Below, piece by piece: positions 8,358 to 16,609 of a DNA stretch of 64,000 nt (the stretch's first letter is position 1; each line of letters begins with the position of its first letter). The position numbers and the translations under genes were made by a program. Below the pieces are notes generated by a model. It was not told where the DNA came from and did not search any database. It saw only the letters and a list, made by a program, of their open reading frames with translations. The DNA is from JAJDUF01 sp965214295. GTDB lineage: Bacteria > Chloroflexota > UBA11872 > UBA12225 > JAJDUF01. The DNA lies in NCBI GenBank assembly GCA_965214295.1, contig OZ243944.1:434001-498000 (forward strand), written 5' to 3'.

Positions 8358-9428
8358 TCAGTCGAGCAAATCAGCACAACCCCATTTATGGAAGGCGGTG
8401 ATGGCTGCCTGCAGATCCCTGAGCCGTTGCCATCCCATTGGGGGGAACAGATTGGCGATGACGGAGAGCCGGTAATCGTACCCGCAATCGTCCCAATCGT
8501 AATCGGTGACACCGTGTGCCAACAGCCCATCGTGGTACCGACGCAGCAACTGGGCTTCCACTCGGTTTCTTCTGTCGAGATCACCAAAATAGTCGGCCGT
8601 AACGAGCATGTACGCCAGGTCGTAGACGCCGATGCTGCGCTTATACGTTTCCCAGTCCAGAAAGCAGAGCCGGTGTGTCTCGGGATCGTGCGGCAGGTAG
8701 ATGTTCCACAGGCCGAAGTCGCCGTGGATGAACGTGAGGGCCTTGCCGGCCGAGACCCGGTTGAGGAACAAGCTAGGCCAGGCTGCGATTGCTCGCTCGC
8801 AGAGCTGCCGCCATTCGTCGGGGAGCTTGTCCCCAAGACTATCGGCGAAGGCCCCAAAGCCCCTTGCGATATGTTGACAGTAGGTGAGAAACGTCGCCTC
8901 TTTGGTGGCATGGACCATGCGTAGCGGACCGCCGGCCATTCCGAAAAAGTCGCTACGGCTGATGCGGGGATGCTCCCACCATTGCGTGTGAAACTGCAGC
9001 AGCCCATCTACGATCTCTTCGAGCTGTGCCTGACTGGGAGGGCCAGCCGGCGGAGCGTGGGTCTTCGAGATGTCTTGGAGTACAAGGCGGCAGTAGTGAT
9101 GCTCGGGAACGATAGTAATGTCGTAGCAGGACACTACCGGTGCAACCGGCATGGCAGCGACAAACTCTTGATAGAATGCCGCTTCGGCTAGTCCACCGCC
9201 GTACCAATCTTTACGATAGACCTTCACTATGAGCTGACGAGGAGCCGAGGCCGGAGCATTGCACGGGTAGGTGACCGTGAGCGGCGTGATGAAGGCAGCG
9301 GTCGATTCAAATGACTGTCCGGGCGTAATGCGGAGCACCTCGCCTGGGGACAGATATCCTTGGTCGGACAGCCGGCTGGTGAGCCAGCCGAGGTCAAGGT
9401 ACTCCGGACTGCTGGTATGATCTGGCAT
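8358..9428 (-). CDS. Phosphotransferase, EcKinase/APH-like
   Basis: A 356-residue protein-kinase-fold small-molecule kinase. The catalytic loop FIHGDFGLWN and metal-binding segment LDWETYKRSIGVYDLAYML match the ecdysteroid kinase-like/DUF1679 and aminoglycoside phosphotransferase group. GAGGAGG eight bases before ATG 9428 fixes the start. It probably phosphorylates a hydroxyl-bearing small molecule; the target is unknown and resistance should not be assumed. It is a monocistronic minus-strand gene bordered by mobile-like repeats on both sides. Confidence 0.78.
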   Translation of the reverse strand: MPDHTSSPEYLDLGWLTSRLSDQGYLSPGEVLRITPGQSFESTAAFITPLTVTYPCNAPASAPRQLIVKVYRKDWYGGGLAEAAFYQEFVAAMPVAPVVSCYDITIVPEHHYCRLVLQDISKTHAPPAGPPSQAQLEEIVDGLLQFHTQWWEHPRISRSDFFGMAGGPLRMVHATKEATFLTYCQHIARGFGAFADSLGDKLPDEWRQLCERAIAAWPSLFLNRVSAGKALTFIHGDFGLWNIYLPHDPETHRLCFLDWETYKRSIGVYDLAYMLVTADYFGDLDRRNRVEAQLLRRYHDGLLAHGVTDYDWDDCGYDYRLSVIANLFPPMGWQRLRDLQAAITAFHKWGCADLLD

Positions 9429-9458
9429 GATCCACCTCCTCTCGGATCATCTCAGGAC

Positions 9459-9557
9459 CTAGGCGCTGTTGACATTTGCGCTAGCAGGCGGTGCCGCCAA
9501 CCCCCTGGCGTCATGCCGACGGAAGCCGGCATCCAGGGCGATGTCAACACAACCTAG
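9459..9557. mobile_element. 99-bp element with imperfect 17-bp terminal inverted repeats
   Basis: CTAGGCGCTGTTGACAT at 9459 is inverted at 9541-9557 as ATGTCAACACAACCTAG (three mismatches). The centre is a GTCATGCCGACGGAAGCCGGCATCC-like palindrome, given here only in part as GTCATGCCGACGG. Similar single ends occur near 39575 and 57133. No ORF inside. Confidence 0.5.
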
Positions 9558-9613
9558 TTGGGCAAGAGTTTTCGTCGTGTTCCGGCTACCGGTACTGCGC
9601 TGATCTGGGGAAT

Positions 9614-10650
9614 ATGATGTTCAGTCTGCCTGGCCATACCATCGGCGATGCCTGGTTTGCCGTCAATGATAGCGTAGCTCACTGCTTCTTCTGCACGTCG
9701 CCCGAGCCGGACGCCGACTGGCATTGGGATATCGGCCACGCCGTCAGTCGTGACCTGGTGCGCTGGGAGTACGTTGGCCTGGCTCTGGAGCGCGGCGCCG
9801 ACGAGTCCTGGGACAGCCAAACCCTCTCCACCGGCTCCGTCCTCGCTTGGAACGGGTGCTTCTGGATGGCCTACAGTGCCCTGCGCCGGCACGAAAACCC
9901 GCCCACGCGCAAGGTCCATCGCGTGGGGTTGGCCGTCTCCGACGACCTGTATACCTGGACCAAGTACGAGCACAATCCGGTCAACGAGCGCGACCCGCGC
10001 CACTACGAACGGCTCGGACCCGTACATAAGGCATACGGCCAATGGCGCGACCCGTTTCTCTTCCCCGCCGGCGACCGCGTGTATCAGTACGTATGCGCCC
10101 GCGGCAAGTTCCCGGACCGCCACCGCCGGGGCACGGTCGGCCTGGCGAGCAGCCGGGACATGCGGACGTGGCAGGTAGAGCCGCCGCTCCACGTAGACCC
10201 CATCGCCACCGAGCTTGAGGTCCCGCAGGTGTACCGGATCGCGGGCGCTACTATCTGCTCTTCTGCACCTCGACCGACCGCCTACTCCCGGCGTTCAAGC
10301 GCCGGTTTCCCGGCCGCCGCTTTCGCAATACCAACTTCTCTATGGTCGGGGAGTCGCCGCTGGGACCGTTCCACCTGCACGGCACCGGCGAGGTTCTGCC
10401 CGCGGACGCGCCGGTCGCGGGCCAAAACTCCGGCCTGGCTACACCGGCAGTGCCGGCCAACGACCGCCGGAGTTTTGGCCTGCGAGTCCAGCCCTATGCG
10501 AGCCGGCTCGTCCGGTGGGTAGGTCAGTGGGTGCTGCTCGGCACGGCCAATATCGGCGGCACGCGCTTCATCTGTGATCCTATCCCCGTCGTTGCCAGCG
10601 ACCGGGGCATCCTGGCGTGCCACCGGGCACAAGGCTGTGCCGGGGTCTGA
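9614..10650 (+). pseudogene. Beta-propeller glycosidase-like gene with -1 frameshift
   Basis: Frame 2 from ATG 9614 encodes blades of the GH32/43/68 propeller fold (AVSRDLVRWEYVG, VGLAVSDDLYTWTKYEHNP, GLASSRDMRTWQVEP, LEVPQVYRIAG). Coding then continues in frame 1 (RYYLLFCTSTDRLLPAF onwards, then SMVGESPLGPFHLHG) to the TGA at 10648. A single missing base in the stretch around 10243-10250 explains the switch. The frame-1 part also carries the 71-bp palindrome A3. An intact protein would be about 345 residues. Either a decaying gene or an assembly error. Confidence 0.7.
10415..10485. repeat. 71-bp palindromic element, copy A3
   Basis: Arms TCGCGGGCCAAAACTCCGGC and GCCGGAGTTTTGGCCTGCGA flank a 31-bp loop; one arm position is mismatched. 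Relative to A1/A2 the central AACAC/GTGTT pairs have become AAAAC/GTTTT, a compensated change. It is read through in the frame-1 part of the propeller gene. Confidence 0.82.
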
Positions 10651-10670
10651 GTGCAAAAAGGAGCAGTGCC

Positions 10671-11645
10671 ATGTCCGCCACGTTCGCCGGCAGCGAGGCC
10701 GTACATTTCGAGGCCACCGATCCCGGTACCGCCTGGTCCAAAGACCCCTGGATTGCCATTGACCTGGACAGCCCGCTGGACTCGGAGCGAATCCTCACGC
10801 CCAACGTCATTCGGCTGCCCGGTGGGGGCTATCGCCTGTACTACACCGGGCTTGGCCCCGGCCGGGCGGTGCCTGAGTCCATCGGGTATATCCTCAGCGC
10901 CGCCTCCGCGGACGCCGTGACCTGGGTGAAGGACCCCGGCGTGCGAGTAGACGTGTTCCCACCCCACGCCGCCCTGTGGACGCTGTGTCCTGATGTCATT
11001 CCCTTGCCGGACGGACGCTACCGGATGTATTTCGAGGCGCGGTCGCCTGACCAGCCGACGGTCATCCTGAGTGCCGTGTCGGACAATGGACTGGCGTTCA
11101 CGGTCGAGCCGGGCATCCGCGTCGGCGACGGCCGCTGGTCCTATGGCACGCCCCGCTGTCTGTATATCGAGCCGGCGGACGGCGGCGAGTCGGCGCCGCG
11201 GTTCCGGCTCTACTACCACAAGTACACGTTCCCGCTGGTGAGCGGACTGGACGCGGGCAACGAGATCATCAGCGCCGTCTCCGACGACGGGCTGCACTTC
11301 GAGCGCGAGCCGGGTGTCCGCATTGCCCAAGAGACGCCCCGCGAGACGCTGTCGGTCTACGCCCCGGAGGTCATTCGCCTCGTTGATGGCACCTACCGGA
11401 TGTACTACTCCGGCTGGACCGACGAGATCGCCGGTGGCGTGTTCAGTGCCACGTCGCAAGATGGGCTGGACTGGGTGAAAGACGACGGCAGCTGTGTCGA
11501 GCTGGGCGGCAGCGGTGCTTGGGATAGCAAGATGGTGTCGGAGCCGTGCGTCATCGGCATCGGTGACGGCCGCACGCGCCTGTTCTACGAGGCCCGCGAC
11601 GACCACGGCAACTGCCGCATCCTGAGCGCGACCTCCAGGGATTAG
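10671..11645 (+). CDS. Five-bladed beta-propeller glycosidase-like protein
   Basis: A 324-residue protein whose blades repeat the pattern 'lp-G-yRlYYtG ... i-SA-S-Dg--W---pG': LPGGGYRLYYTG, SAVSDNGLAFTVEPG, YAPEVIRLVDGTYRMYYSG, SATSQDGLDWVKDDG. This is the GH43/GH32 sialidase-like propeller arrangement; enzymatic activity is unproven. AAGGAG at about 10659-10664 supports ATG 10671. It follows the frameshifted propeller gene by 20 bp, so the two probably formed one transcription unit for carbohydrate processing. No signal peptide. Confidence 0.8.
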   Translation: MSATFAGSEAVHFEATDPGTAWSKDPWIAIDLDSPLDSERILTPNVIRLPGGGYRLYYTGLGPGRAVPESIGYILSAASADAVTWVKDPGVRVDVFPPHAALWTLCPDVIPLPDGRYRMYFEARSPDQPTVILSAVSDNGLAFTVEPGIRVGDGRWSYGTPRCLYIEPADGGESAPRFRLYYHKYTFPLVSGLDAGNEIISAVSDDGLHFEREPGVRIAQETPRETLSVYAPEVIRLVDGTYRMYYSGWTDEIAGGVFSATSQDGLDWVKDDGSCVELGGSGAWDSKMVSEPCVIGIGDGRTRLFYEARDDHGNCRILSATSRD

Positions 11646-11700
11646 CTATTAGTTGTCAGCCAGTAGCTGTTAGCCTCTAGCTATCAGCCGGCGGCTGCCG
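11646..11700. repeat. AGCTATTAG/GTCAGCCAGTAG repeat cluster
   Basis: Short degenerate units of the type AGCTATTAGTTGTCAGC follow the propeller gene. A related cluster lies at 46437-46495. The region 11701-11770 resembles 12925-12990, suggesting duplication together with the TolB-like gene. Confidence 0.5.
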
Positions 11701-11808
11701 CCGCTTCAAGCTGACAGCGCCGATAGGCGTAGACTCTAGCGCGGACGAAATCCACCAGACGCACCAGTTATGCGGCGGGGCATGCGGAGCATAGTGAGGA
11801 TTGAGACC

Positions 11809-12908
11809 ATGTTCTTTTGCTGCATCACCGCATGTAACTATTATAGGCGCTTCTTCGTGCCGATCATTGCGCTGGTGCTGCTGGCGACCACGGCGTGCGG
11901 CGAGCCTGAGCCACCGCCGACCGGGGCGCCCTCCCGGCCGCCGCAGGCCGGGAAAATCGCGTTCGTCTCGGAGCGTGACGGGAACGAGAATATCTACGTA
12001 ATGAATACCGACGGCTCCGGCCAAACGCGCCTGACCGCTGACCCGGCGGCTGACGGGTACCCAAGGTGGTCCCCGGACGGCCGCCGCCTCGCATTCGTCT
12101 CGGAGCGTGACGGGAACGAGAATATCTACGTGATGAACACTGATGGTTCCGACCAGACCCGTCTGACCGATGACCCGGCGGCTGACACGGACCCCGGCTG
12201 GTCGCCGGACGGACGCCACATCGCCTTCGCCTCGAACCGGGACGGGAGCTGGGAGATCTACGTGATGAACGCGGACGGCTCTGGCCAGACCCGCCTAACC
12301 AACTCCCCGGGGGCGGATAGTGATCCGAGGTGGTCGCCGGACGGACACCACATCGCGTTCTCCTCGACCCGGGATGGAGCCACGGAGATCTACGCGATGA
12401 ACGCCGACGGCTCCGGCCAGACCCGTCTGACCGATGAATCGGGACTGTTTGACAATGAGCCAAGGTGGTCGCCGGATGGCCGCCATCTCGTGTTCACCTC
12501 GGGACGGGGGGGAGTTGGGATATCCACGTGATGAACGCTGACGGCTCTGGCCAAACCCGCCTGGTCAACGCCCCGGGGTTGGAAACCGAGCTAAGGTGGT
12601 CGCCGGACGGACATCGCATCGCGTTCTCCTCGAACCTGAGAGTCGGAAGTGAGGCAATCTATGTAGTGAACGCGGACGGCTCCCGCCTGACCCGCCTGAC
12701 CAACGTCCCGGGGTGGTGGAACAGTGATCCAAGGTGGGATACGGAGCCAAGGTGGTCGCCGGATGGCCGCCACCTCGCGTTCTCCTCGTGGCGTGACGAG
12801 AACTGGGATATCTACGTGATGAACGCCGACGGGTCCGACCAAACCCGCTTGACCAACGCCCTGGGGCGGGACAGTGATCCACGCTGGTCCCTCGGCAGCA
12901 TGCCGTGA
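11809..12908 (+). pseudogene. TolB/PD40 beta-propeller lipoprotein, frameshifted at a poly-G tract
   Basis: The N-terminus has a hydrophobic signal ending in lipobox-like LVLLATTACGE. It is followed by about seven PD40 repeats (RWSPDGRRLAFVSERDGNENIYVMNTDGS type, shown here as WSPDGRxxAFxSxRDG and IYVMNADGSGQTRLT). Frame 1 runs into a stop at 12531, while the repeats continue in frame 3 to 12908. One extra G in the G7 run at 12506-12512 would restore SGRGGSWDIHVMNADG exactly. This is a slippage mutation, a possible phase-variable site, or an assembly error. An intact protein would be a cell-surface propeller of about 365 residues. Confidence 0.75.
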
Positions 12909-13027
12909 GCCGCCCCTTGCCCCCGTTGCAAGCCGAAAGCTGACGGCTGCACGCTGATCGGAGTAAACTCCGGCACAGACGAAACGCGCCGAACGCACGG
13001 GCCACATGTGGGACCACGTGGAGGACT

Positions 13028-13150
13028 GATATCTACATCGTAAACGCGGACGGTACCGGCGAGACGCGCCTGACCGTTGACCCGGCGCGGGATGAGCACC
13101 CAAGCTGGCCCATTGGAGGCGAGCCGTCGGCCGGCACCGCTGAAAGCTGA
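13028..13150 (+). pseudogene. Remnant TolB/PD40 repeat
   Basis: An isolated PD40 fragment (DIYIVNADGTGETRLT...HPSWPIGG) without a start codon. The 90 bases upstream resemble the region upstream of the TolB-like gene at 11809, so this looks like the tail of a decayed tandem duplicate. Confidence 0.6.
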
Positions 13151-13179
13151 CAGCCGATAGCATTGTGGAGGACACCGTT

Positions 13180-15318
13180 ATGACCAGCACGTCCCTACGC
13201 TGGGGCATCCTGAGTACCGGCAAGATTGCCCGCACGCTCGCAGCCGCTATCCACCAATCGCGCACCGGTGCGCTACTCGCCGTCGGTAGCCGCCGCCAGG
13301 AGACGGCCGAGGCGTTCGGGGCCGAGCTCGACGTGCCGCGACGATACGGGAGCTACGCGGCGCTGCTCGCCGACCCGGACGTGGACGTGGTCTACAACGC
13401 CTTGCCCAACCACCTCCATGCCGAGTGGGGCATCAAGGCGGCCCAGGCCGGCAAGCATATCCTCTGCGAGAAACCGTTGGCTACCAACTTGGGGCAGGCG
13501 ATGGCACTCGTCGAAGCCGCGCGCTACCACGACGTGTTTCTGCTCGAAGCCTTCATGTACCGCTGCCATCCCCAGACCGCCAAGCTCGTCGAGCTGATCC
13601 AGGCCGGTGCGGTGGGCAAGGTGCGCCTGATCCAAGCCAGCTTCACCGGCAATATCGGCCTCGACCTGGGCAATATCCGCCTGCAAAACGGCGCCGCGGG
13701 TGGCAGCCTGATGGACCTCGGCTGCTACACCATGTCCATGGCCCGCCTCATCGCCAGCGCGGCCCTCGGACAGGTGACGACGCCAGGGCTGCACAATCAA
13801 CTGGAAATCGGTGGTGCAGCCCTAGCACGTCAGGAGGTCGCGGAGCTGCTGGAGGTCAAAGGCTGTGCCTGGATTGGCACCGAGAGCCGCGTAGACCAGG
13901 TCGCCACGGCCGCGCTGCGTTTCCCCGGCGACATCATTGCCAGTCTCACCTGCGGCAATCAGTGCGCTGCGGATCGCACCGTCCGCGTGTGGGGCAGCGA
14001 GGGGCAACTGGAAGTGCCCAATCCGTGGTTCCCGCAGGAGCGCGACAACGAGATCATCGTCACCAGGGCTGGTGAGCAGCCTGAAAAGGTCGTCGTCCAC
14101 GCCGAGCAGCCGCTCTATGTGATCGAGGTGGATACGGTAGCGGCGCATCTCGCCGCCCGTCAGGCGCCTAGCCCGTGTATGACCTGGGCCGACAGTCTGG
14201 GCCAGCAGGCGGCGCTGGATCGCTGGCGCGAGTCTATCGGCCTCGTGTTCGACGAGGAGCGGGATGAGGCAGCCCTCCGGCAGACGGTCTCGAAGCAGCC
14301 GCTGCGGCGCCGTCCGAGCGTGCCGCCGGCTATGGCGATGCGCTATGGCCGCGTGGCGGGTATCGAGCAAGACGTTTCGCGTCTGGTCATGGGCACGATG
14401 ATCTACCACCCGGACCGGCAAGCGTTCGCCAACGCCATGCTCGACTACTTCTTCGAGCTTGGCGGCAACTGCTTCGATACCGCGTTCGGCTATGGCGGCG
14501 GATACTCGGAGCCGGCGCTCGGCAATTGGATTCGCCAGCGCAACCTCCGCGAGCAGGTGGTGGTGGTCACGAAAGGCGGCCATTCGGCCAGCGTGACGCC
14601 GGAGATGATTGACTCTGAGCTACCGATCAGCCTGGAGCGCCTACAGACCGACTATGTAGACCTCTACTTCCTGCACCGCGACAACCCGGCGGTCCCGGTC
14701 GGGGAGTTCGTTGATATGTTCAACCGCCACCTGGCAGCCGGGCGTGTCCGGGCCTTTGGTGGCTCGAACTGGACACCGGCCCGCCTGGCGGAGGCTAATG
14801 CCTATGCGACGCGCCAGGGGCTGACCGGGTTTAGCGCCAGCAGCCCGAACTTCACCCTAGCCGTGTGGAACGAGACCCCCTACTTCAACTGTGTCACCGC
14901 CACCGATCCGGCCTCGAAAGCGTGGTACACCGAGCATCAGCTCCCACTCTTCGCCTGGTCAAGCCAAGCCATGGGCTTCTTCACCGGGCGCTACCACCCG
15001 GATGATCTGACCGCTCCGTCTACACAATCCAATGGAAATCAAGGTGGTGCAGACGGAGCGAGTAACCGGGCCAACGACCTCGTCGCGCGCACCTGGTACA
15101 GCGACGGCAACTGGCAACGCTACGAGCGCGCGCAGGAGCTTGGGCGGCGCAAAGGAGTGGCTGCCACCCAGATCGCCGTGGCCTACGTCCTCGCCCAGCC
15201 CTTCCCCTCGTTTGCCCTCGTCGGTCCGCACACCATCGAAGAGACTCGCACGACGGCGCTCGGGCTGTCCGTCTCGCTCACGCCCGAGGAGGCAGCCTGG
15301 CTCAACCTGGAGGCGTAG
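13180..15318 (+). CDS. Gfo/Idh/MocA oxidoreductase fused to aldo/keto reductase
   Basis: A 712-residue two-domain enzyme. Residues 1-330 are a Gfo/Idh/MocA NAD(P)-binding oxidoreductase (GILSTGKIAR, then CEKPLATN with the EKP motif). Residues about 380-710 are an aldo/keto reductase: Asp and Tyr in CFDTAFGYGGGYSEP, Lys in VVVTKGGH, His in YFLHRDN. Both active sites look complete, so the protein could carry out two consecutive redox steps on a sugar or inositol derivative. GGAGG at 13166-13170 supports ATG 13180. A 49-bp palindrome (15012-15060) lies in the AKR part and encodes a low-complexity Ser/Gly/Asn loop. Confidence 0.87.
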   Translation: MTSTSLRWGILSTGKIARTLAAAIHQSRTGALLAVGSRRQETAEAFGAELDVPRRYGSYAALLADPDVDVVYNALPNHLHAEWGIKAAQAGKHILCEKPLATNLGQAMALVEAARYHDVFLLEAFMYRCHPQTAKLVELIQAGAVGKVRLIQASFTGNIGLDLGNIRLQNGAAGGSLMDLGCYTMSMARLIASAALGQVTTPGLHNQLEIGGAALARQEVAELLEVKGCAWIGTESRVDQVATAALRFPGDIIASLTCGNQCAADRTVRVWGSEGQLEVPNPWFPQERDNEIIVTRAGEQPEKVVVHAEQPLYVIEVDTVAAHLAARQAPSPCMTWADSLGQQAALDRWRESIGLVFDEERDEAALRQTVSKQPLRRRPSVPPAMAMRYGRVAGIEQDVSRLVMGTMIYHPDRQAFANAMLDYFFELGGNCFDTAFGYGGGYSEPALGNWIRQRNLREQVVVVTKGGHSASVTPEMIDSELPISLERLQTDYVDLYFLHRDNPAVPVGEFVDMFNRHLAAGRVRAFGGSNWTPARLAEANAYATRQGLTGFSASSPNFTLAVWNETPYFNCVTATDPASKAWYTEHQLPLFAWSSQAMGFFTGRYHPDDLTAPSTQSNGNQGGADGASNRANDLVARTWYSDGNWQRYERAQELGRRKGVAATQIAVAYVLAQPFPSFALVGPHTIEETRTTALGLSVSLTPEEAAWLNLEA
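15012..15060. repeat. 49-bp palindrome inside the fused oxidoreductase gene
   Basis: CGCTCCGTCTACAC and GTGCAGACGGAGCG (13 of 14 paired) flank a 21-bp loop. The CAC...GTGC tips resemble those of the 56-bp family, so it may be a shortened member. Confidence 0.55.
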
Positions 15319-15340
15319 GGCGGGTGGGATGCCCCTCGGC

Positions 15341-15377
15341 TGCCCTCACCCCGGCCCTCTCCCACAGGGAGAGGGGG
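15341..15377. repeat. CCCTCTCCC/GGGAGAGGG palindrome
   Basis: A hairpin-forming member of the CTCACCCCGGCCCTCTCC class. It follows the fused oxidoreductase gene and may act as a terminator, though no T run follows. The remaining gap to 15490 holds no gene. Confidence 0.55.
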
Positions 15378-15490
15378 GCGACTGGAGACGGACAACTGCT
15401 GTAGGGGCACTTGTGGTTGTCCGTATACCTCTGCGGAGCGGGGAGACCATAGAGGGCCGGGGGTGGAGCGGCAGCCTGGCGCCGCTGGGA

Positions 15491-16330
15491 TTATTCCGCT
15501 CGCAGTCGGCGGAGCCGCTCCCGGAGCCGCCGCAGCTCGGCTTCAGCTACCCGGCGGGCCACACGCTCGGCAGCAGCCCGGTCTTCGGCCACCCGGCGGG
15601 CCACATGCTCGGCAGCAGCACGATCTTCAGCCACCCGGCGGGCCACACGCTCGGCAGCGGTACGATCTTCGGCCACCCGGCGGGCCACACGCTCGGTGTC
15701 CCACTGTGCTCTCAGCTCCGGCGCTGTTGGCAGATACGCTCCGGCCACCGGGTCGTATAACCGCAGCTGGCCCTGGTCCCAGCACAGGTCCAGCCCCAAC
15801 ACCGGGCTGTGGCCCCACTTCAGCCCGTCCGGTTCCTCATGGATCCTGAGCGGCTCGTACTCCCCAGCCACCAGCCGGTCCCCGGCTAGCGCCGCCTCGT
15901 GGTAGCGGCCCCCGGTGGGGTCGAACCGCCAGTATTCCCCCACCCCATAGCCGGCATACCCCGCCCGCTTGACCGTGTAGTCGCGCCGGCCGGTGCTGCG
16001 CGAGGCCACTTCCAGCACCAAGTCCGGTGGCTGGCCCACTTCACTGATGACGTAGCCGTTGCGGGCCACGATGGCGGCGGGATTGACACCGAATGCGACC
16101 ACGCAGTCGGGCGCCAGCCGCTCGGCGTCATTGCCGGCCGCGCGCCGGAGGTAGCCCGCGCCACAGATCAGCACGTCGGAACGCGGGGCAAAGTAAGCTC
16201 GCAGGATACTGTCGAAAGCGACGATCCGGATGTGTTGCTGCATATCGGGGATCCGCGGCGGGTCGGGGAGCGGCTCCAGGTGAGCAAACTCGCCGGGTGG
16301 AGGGGGGCGGAGGGTCGTTCTGGTGGCCAT
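15491..16330 (-). CDS. Uma2 family (DUF820) endonuclease-like protein with repeat tail
   Basis: A 279-residue protein. The core shows the PD-(D/E)xK-like Uma2 signature: PDLVLEVASRSTGRRDYTVKRAGYAG in parts (PDLVLEV, then K and Y residues), GVGEYWRFDP and LRLYDPVAG. The last 65 residues are about 3.5 near-identical 14-residue units (ERVARRVAEDRAAA), predicted helical, followed by an Arg-rich end. ATG 16330 begins MATRTTLRPP; the frame is open far upstream but homology starts here. Family proteins are often mobile and of unclear function. Confidence 0.8.
   Translation of the reverse strand: MATRTTLRPPPPGEFAHLEPLPDPPRIPDMQQHIRIVAFDSILRAYFAPRSDVLICGAGYLRRAAGNDAERLAPDCVVAFGVNPAAIVARNGYVISEVGQPPDLVLEVASRSTGRRDYTVKRAGYAGYGVGEYWRFDPTGGRYHEAALAGDRLVAGEYEPLRIHEEPDGLKWGHSPVLGLDLCWDQGQLRLYDPVAGAYLPTAPELRAQWDTERVARRVAEDRTAAERVARRVAEDRAAAEHVARRVAEDRAAAERVARRVAEAELRRLRERLRRLRAE
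15549..15696. repeat. 42-bp tandem repeat (14-residue coding units)
   Basis: Units at 15559-15600, 15601-15642 and 15643-15684, with partial units on each side, each beginning CCACACGCTCGGCAGC. They encode the helical tail of the Uma2-like protein. Confidence 0.85.
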
Positions 16331-16455
16331 CGGGGGCCTCGTGGGAACAGCCGGGGGACGCGGTAGCAGTATGAGGCTATCTAGTGGCAGCATTATAACC
16401 GACCGGGCGCCGCGGCGTCGGCCTCCGTGACCGGAGCGGAGGCCACCATGGGGGA

Positions 16456-16488
16456 CATGGATTGCGGCCTGCGCCGCAATGACGGGAG
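16456..16488. repeat. GGATTGCGGC/GCCGCAATGACG palindrome
   Basis: A single copy in the 279-bp gap between the divergent Uma2-like and PhyH-HEAT genes. No other gene-like signal is seen there. Confidence 0.65.
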
Positions 16489-16609
16489 GGGCGGGAGTGC
16501 CGGGAGTGAGGCCCATCCGGCTGTTGTCGCTGCTATAGTCAGATTGCTCGCCGCCGCCTAAATACCACCGCCGGCGAGTAGTCACTATCGGCTCAAGAGG
16601 AGATGCACC

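Noticed and set aside
10524..11606. 360-residue minus-strand frame
   Set aside because: Antisense of the propeller gene at 10671, whose blade motifs are unmistakable.
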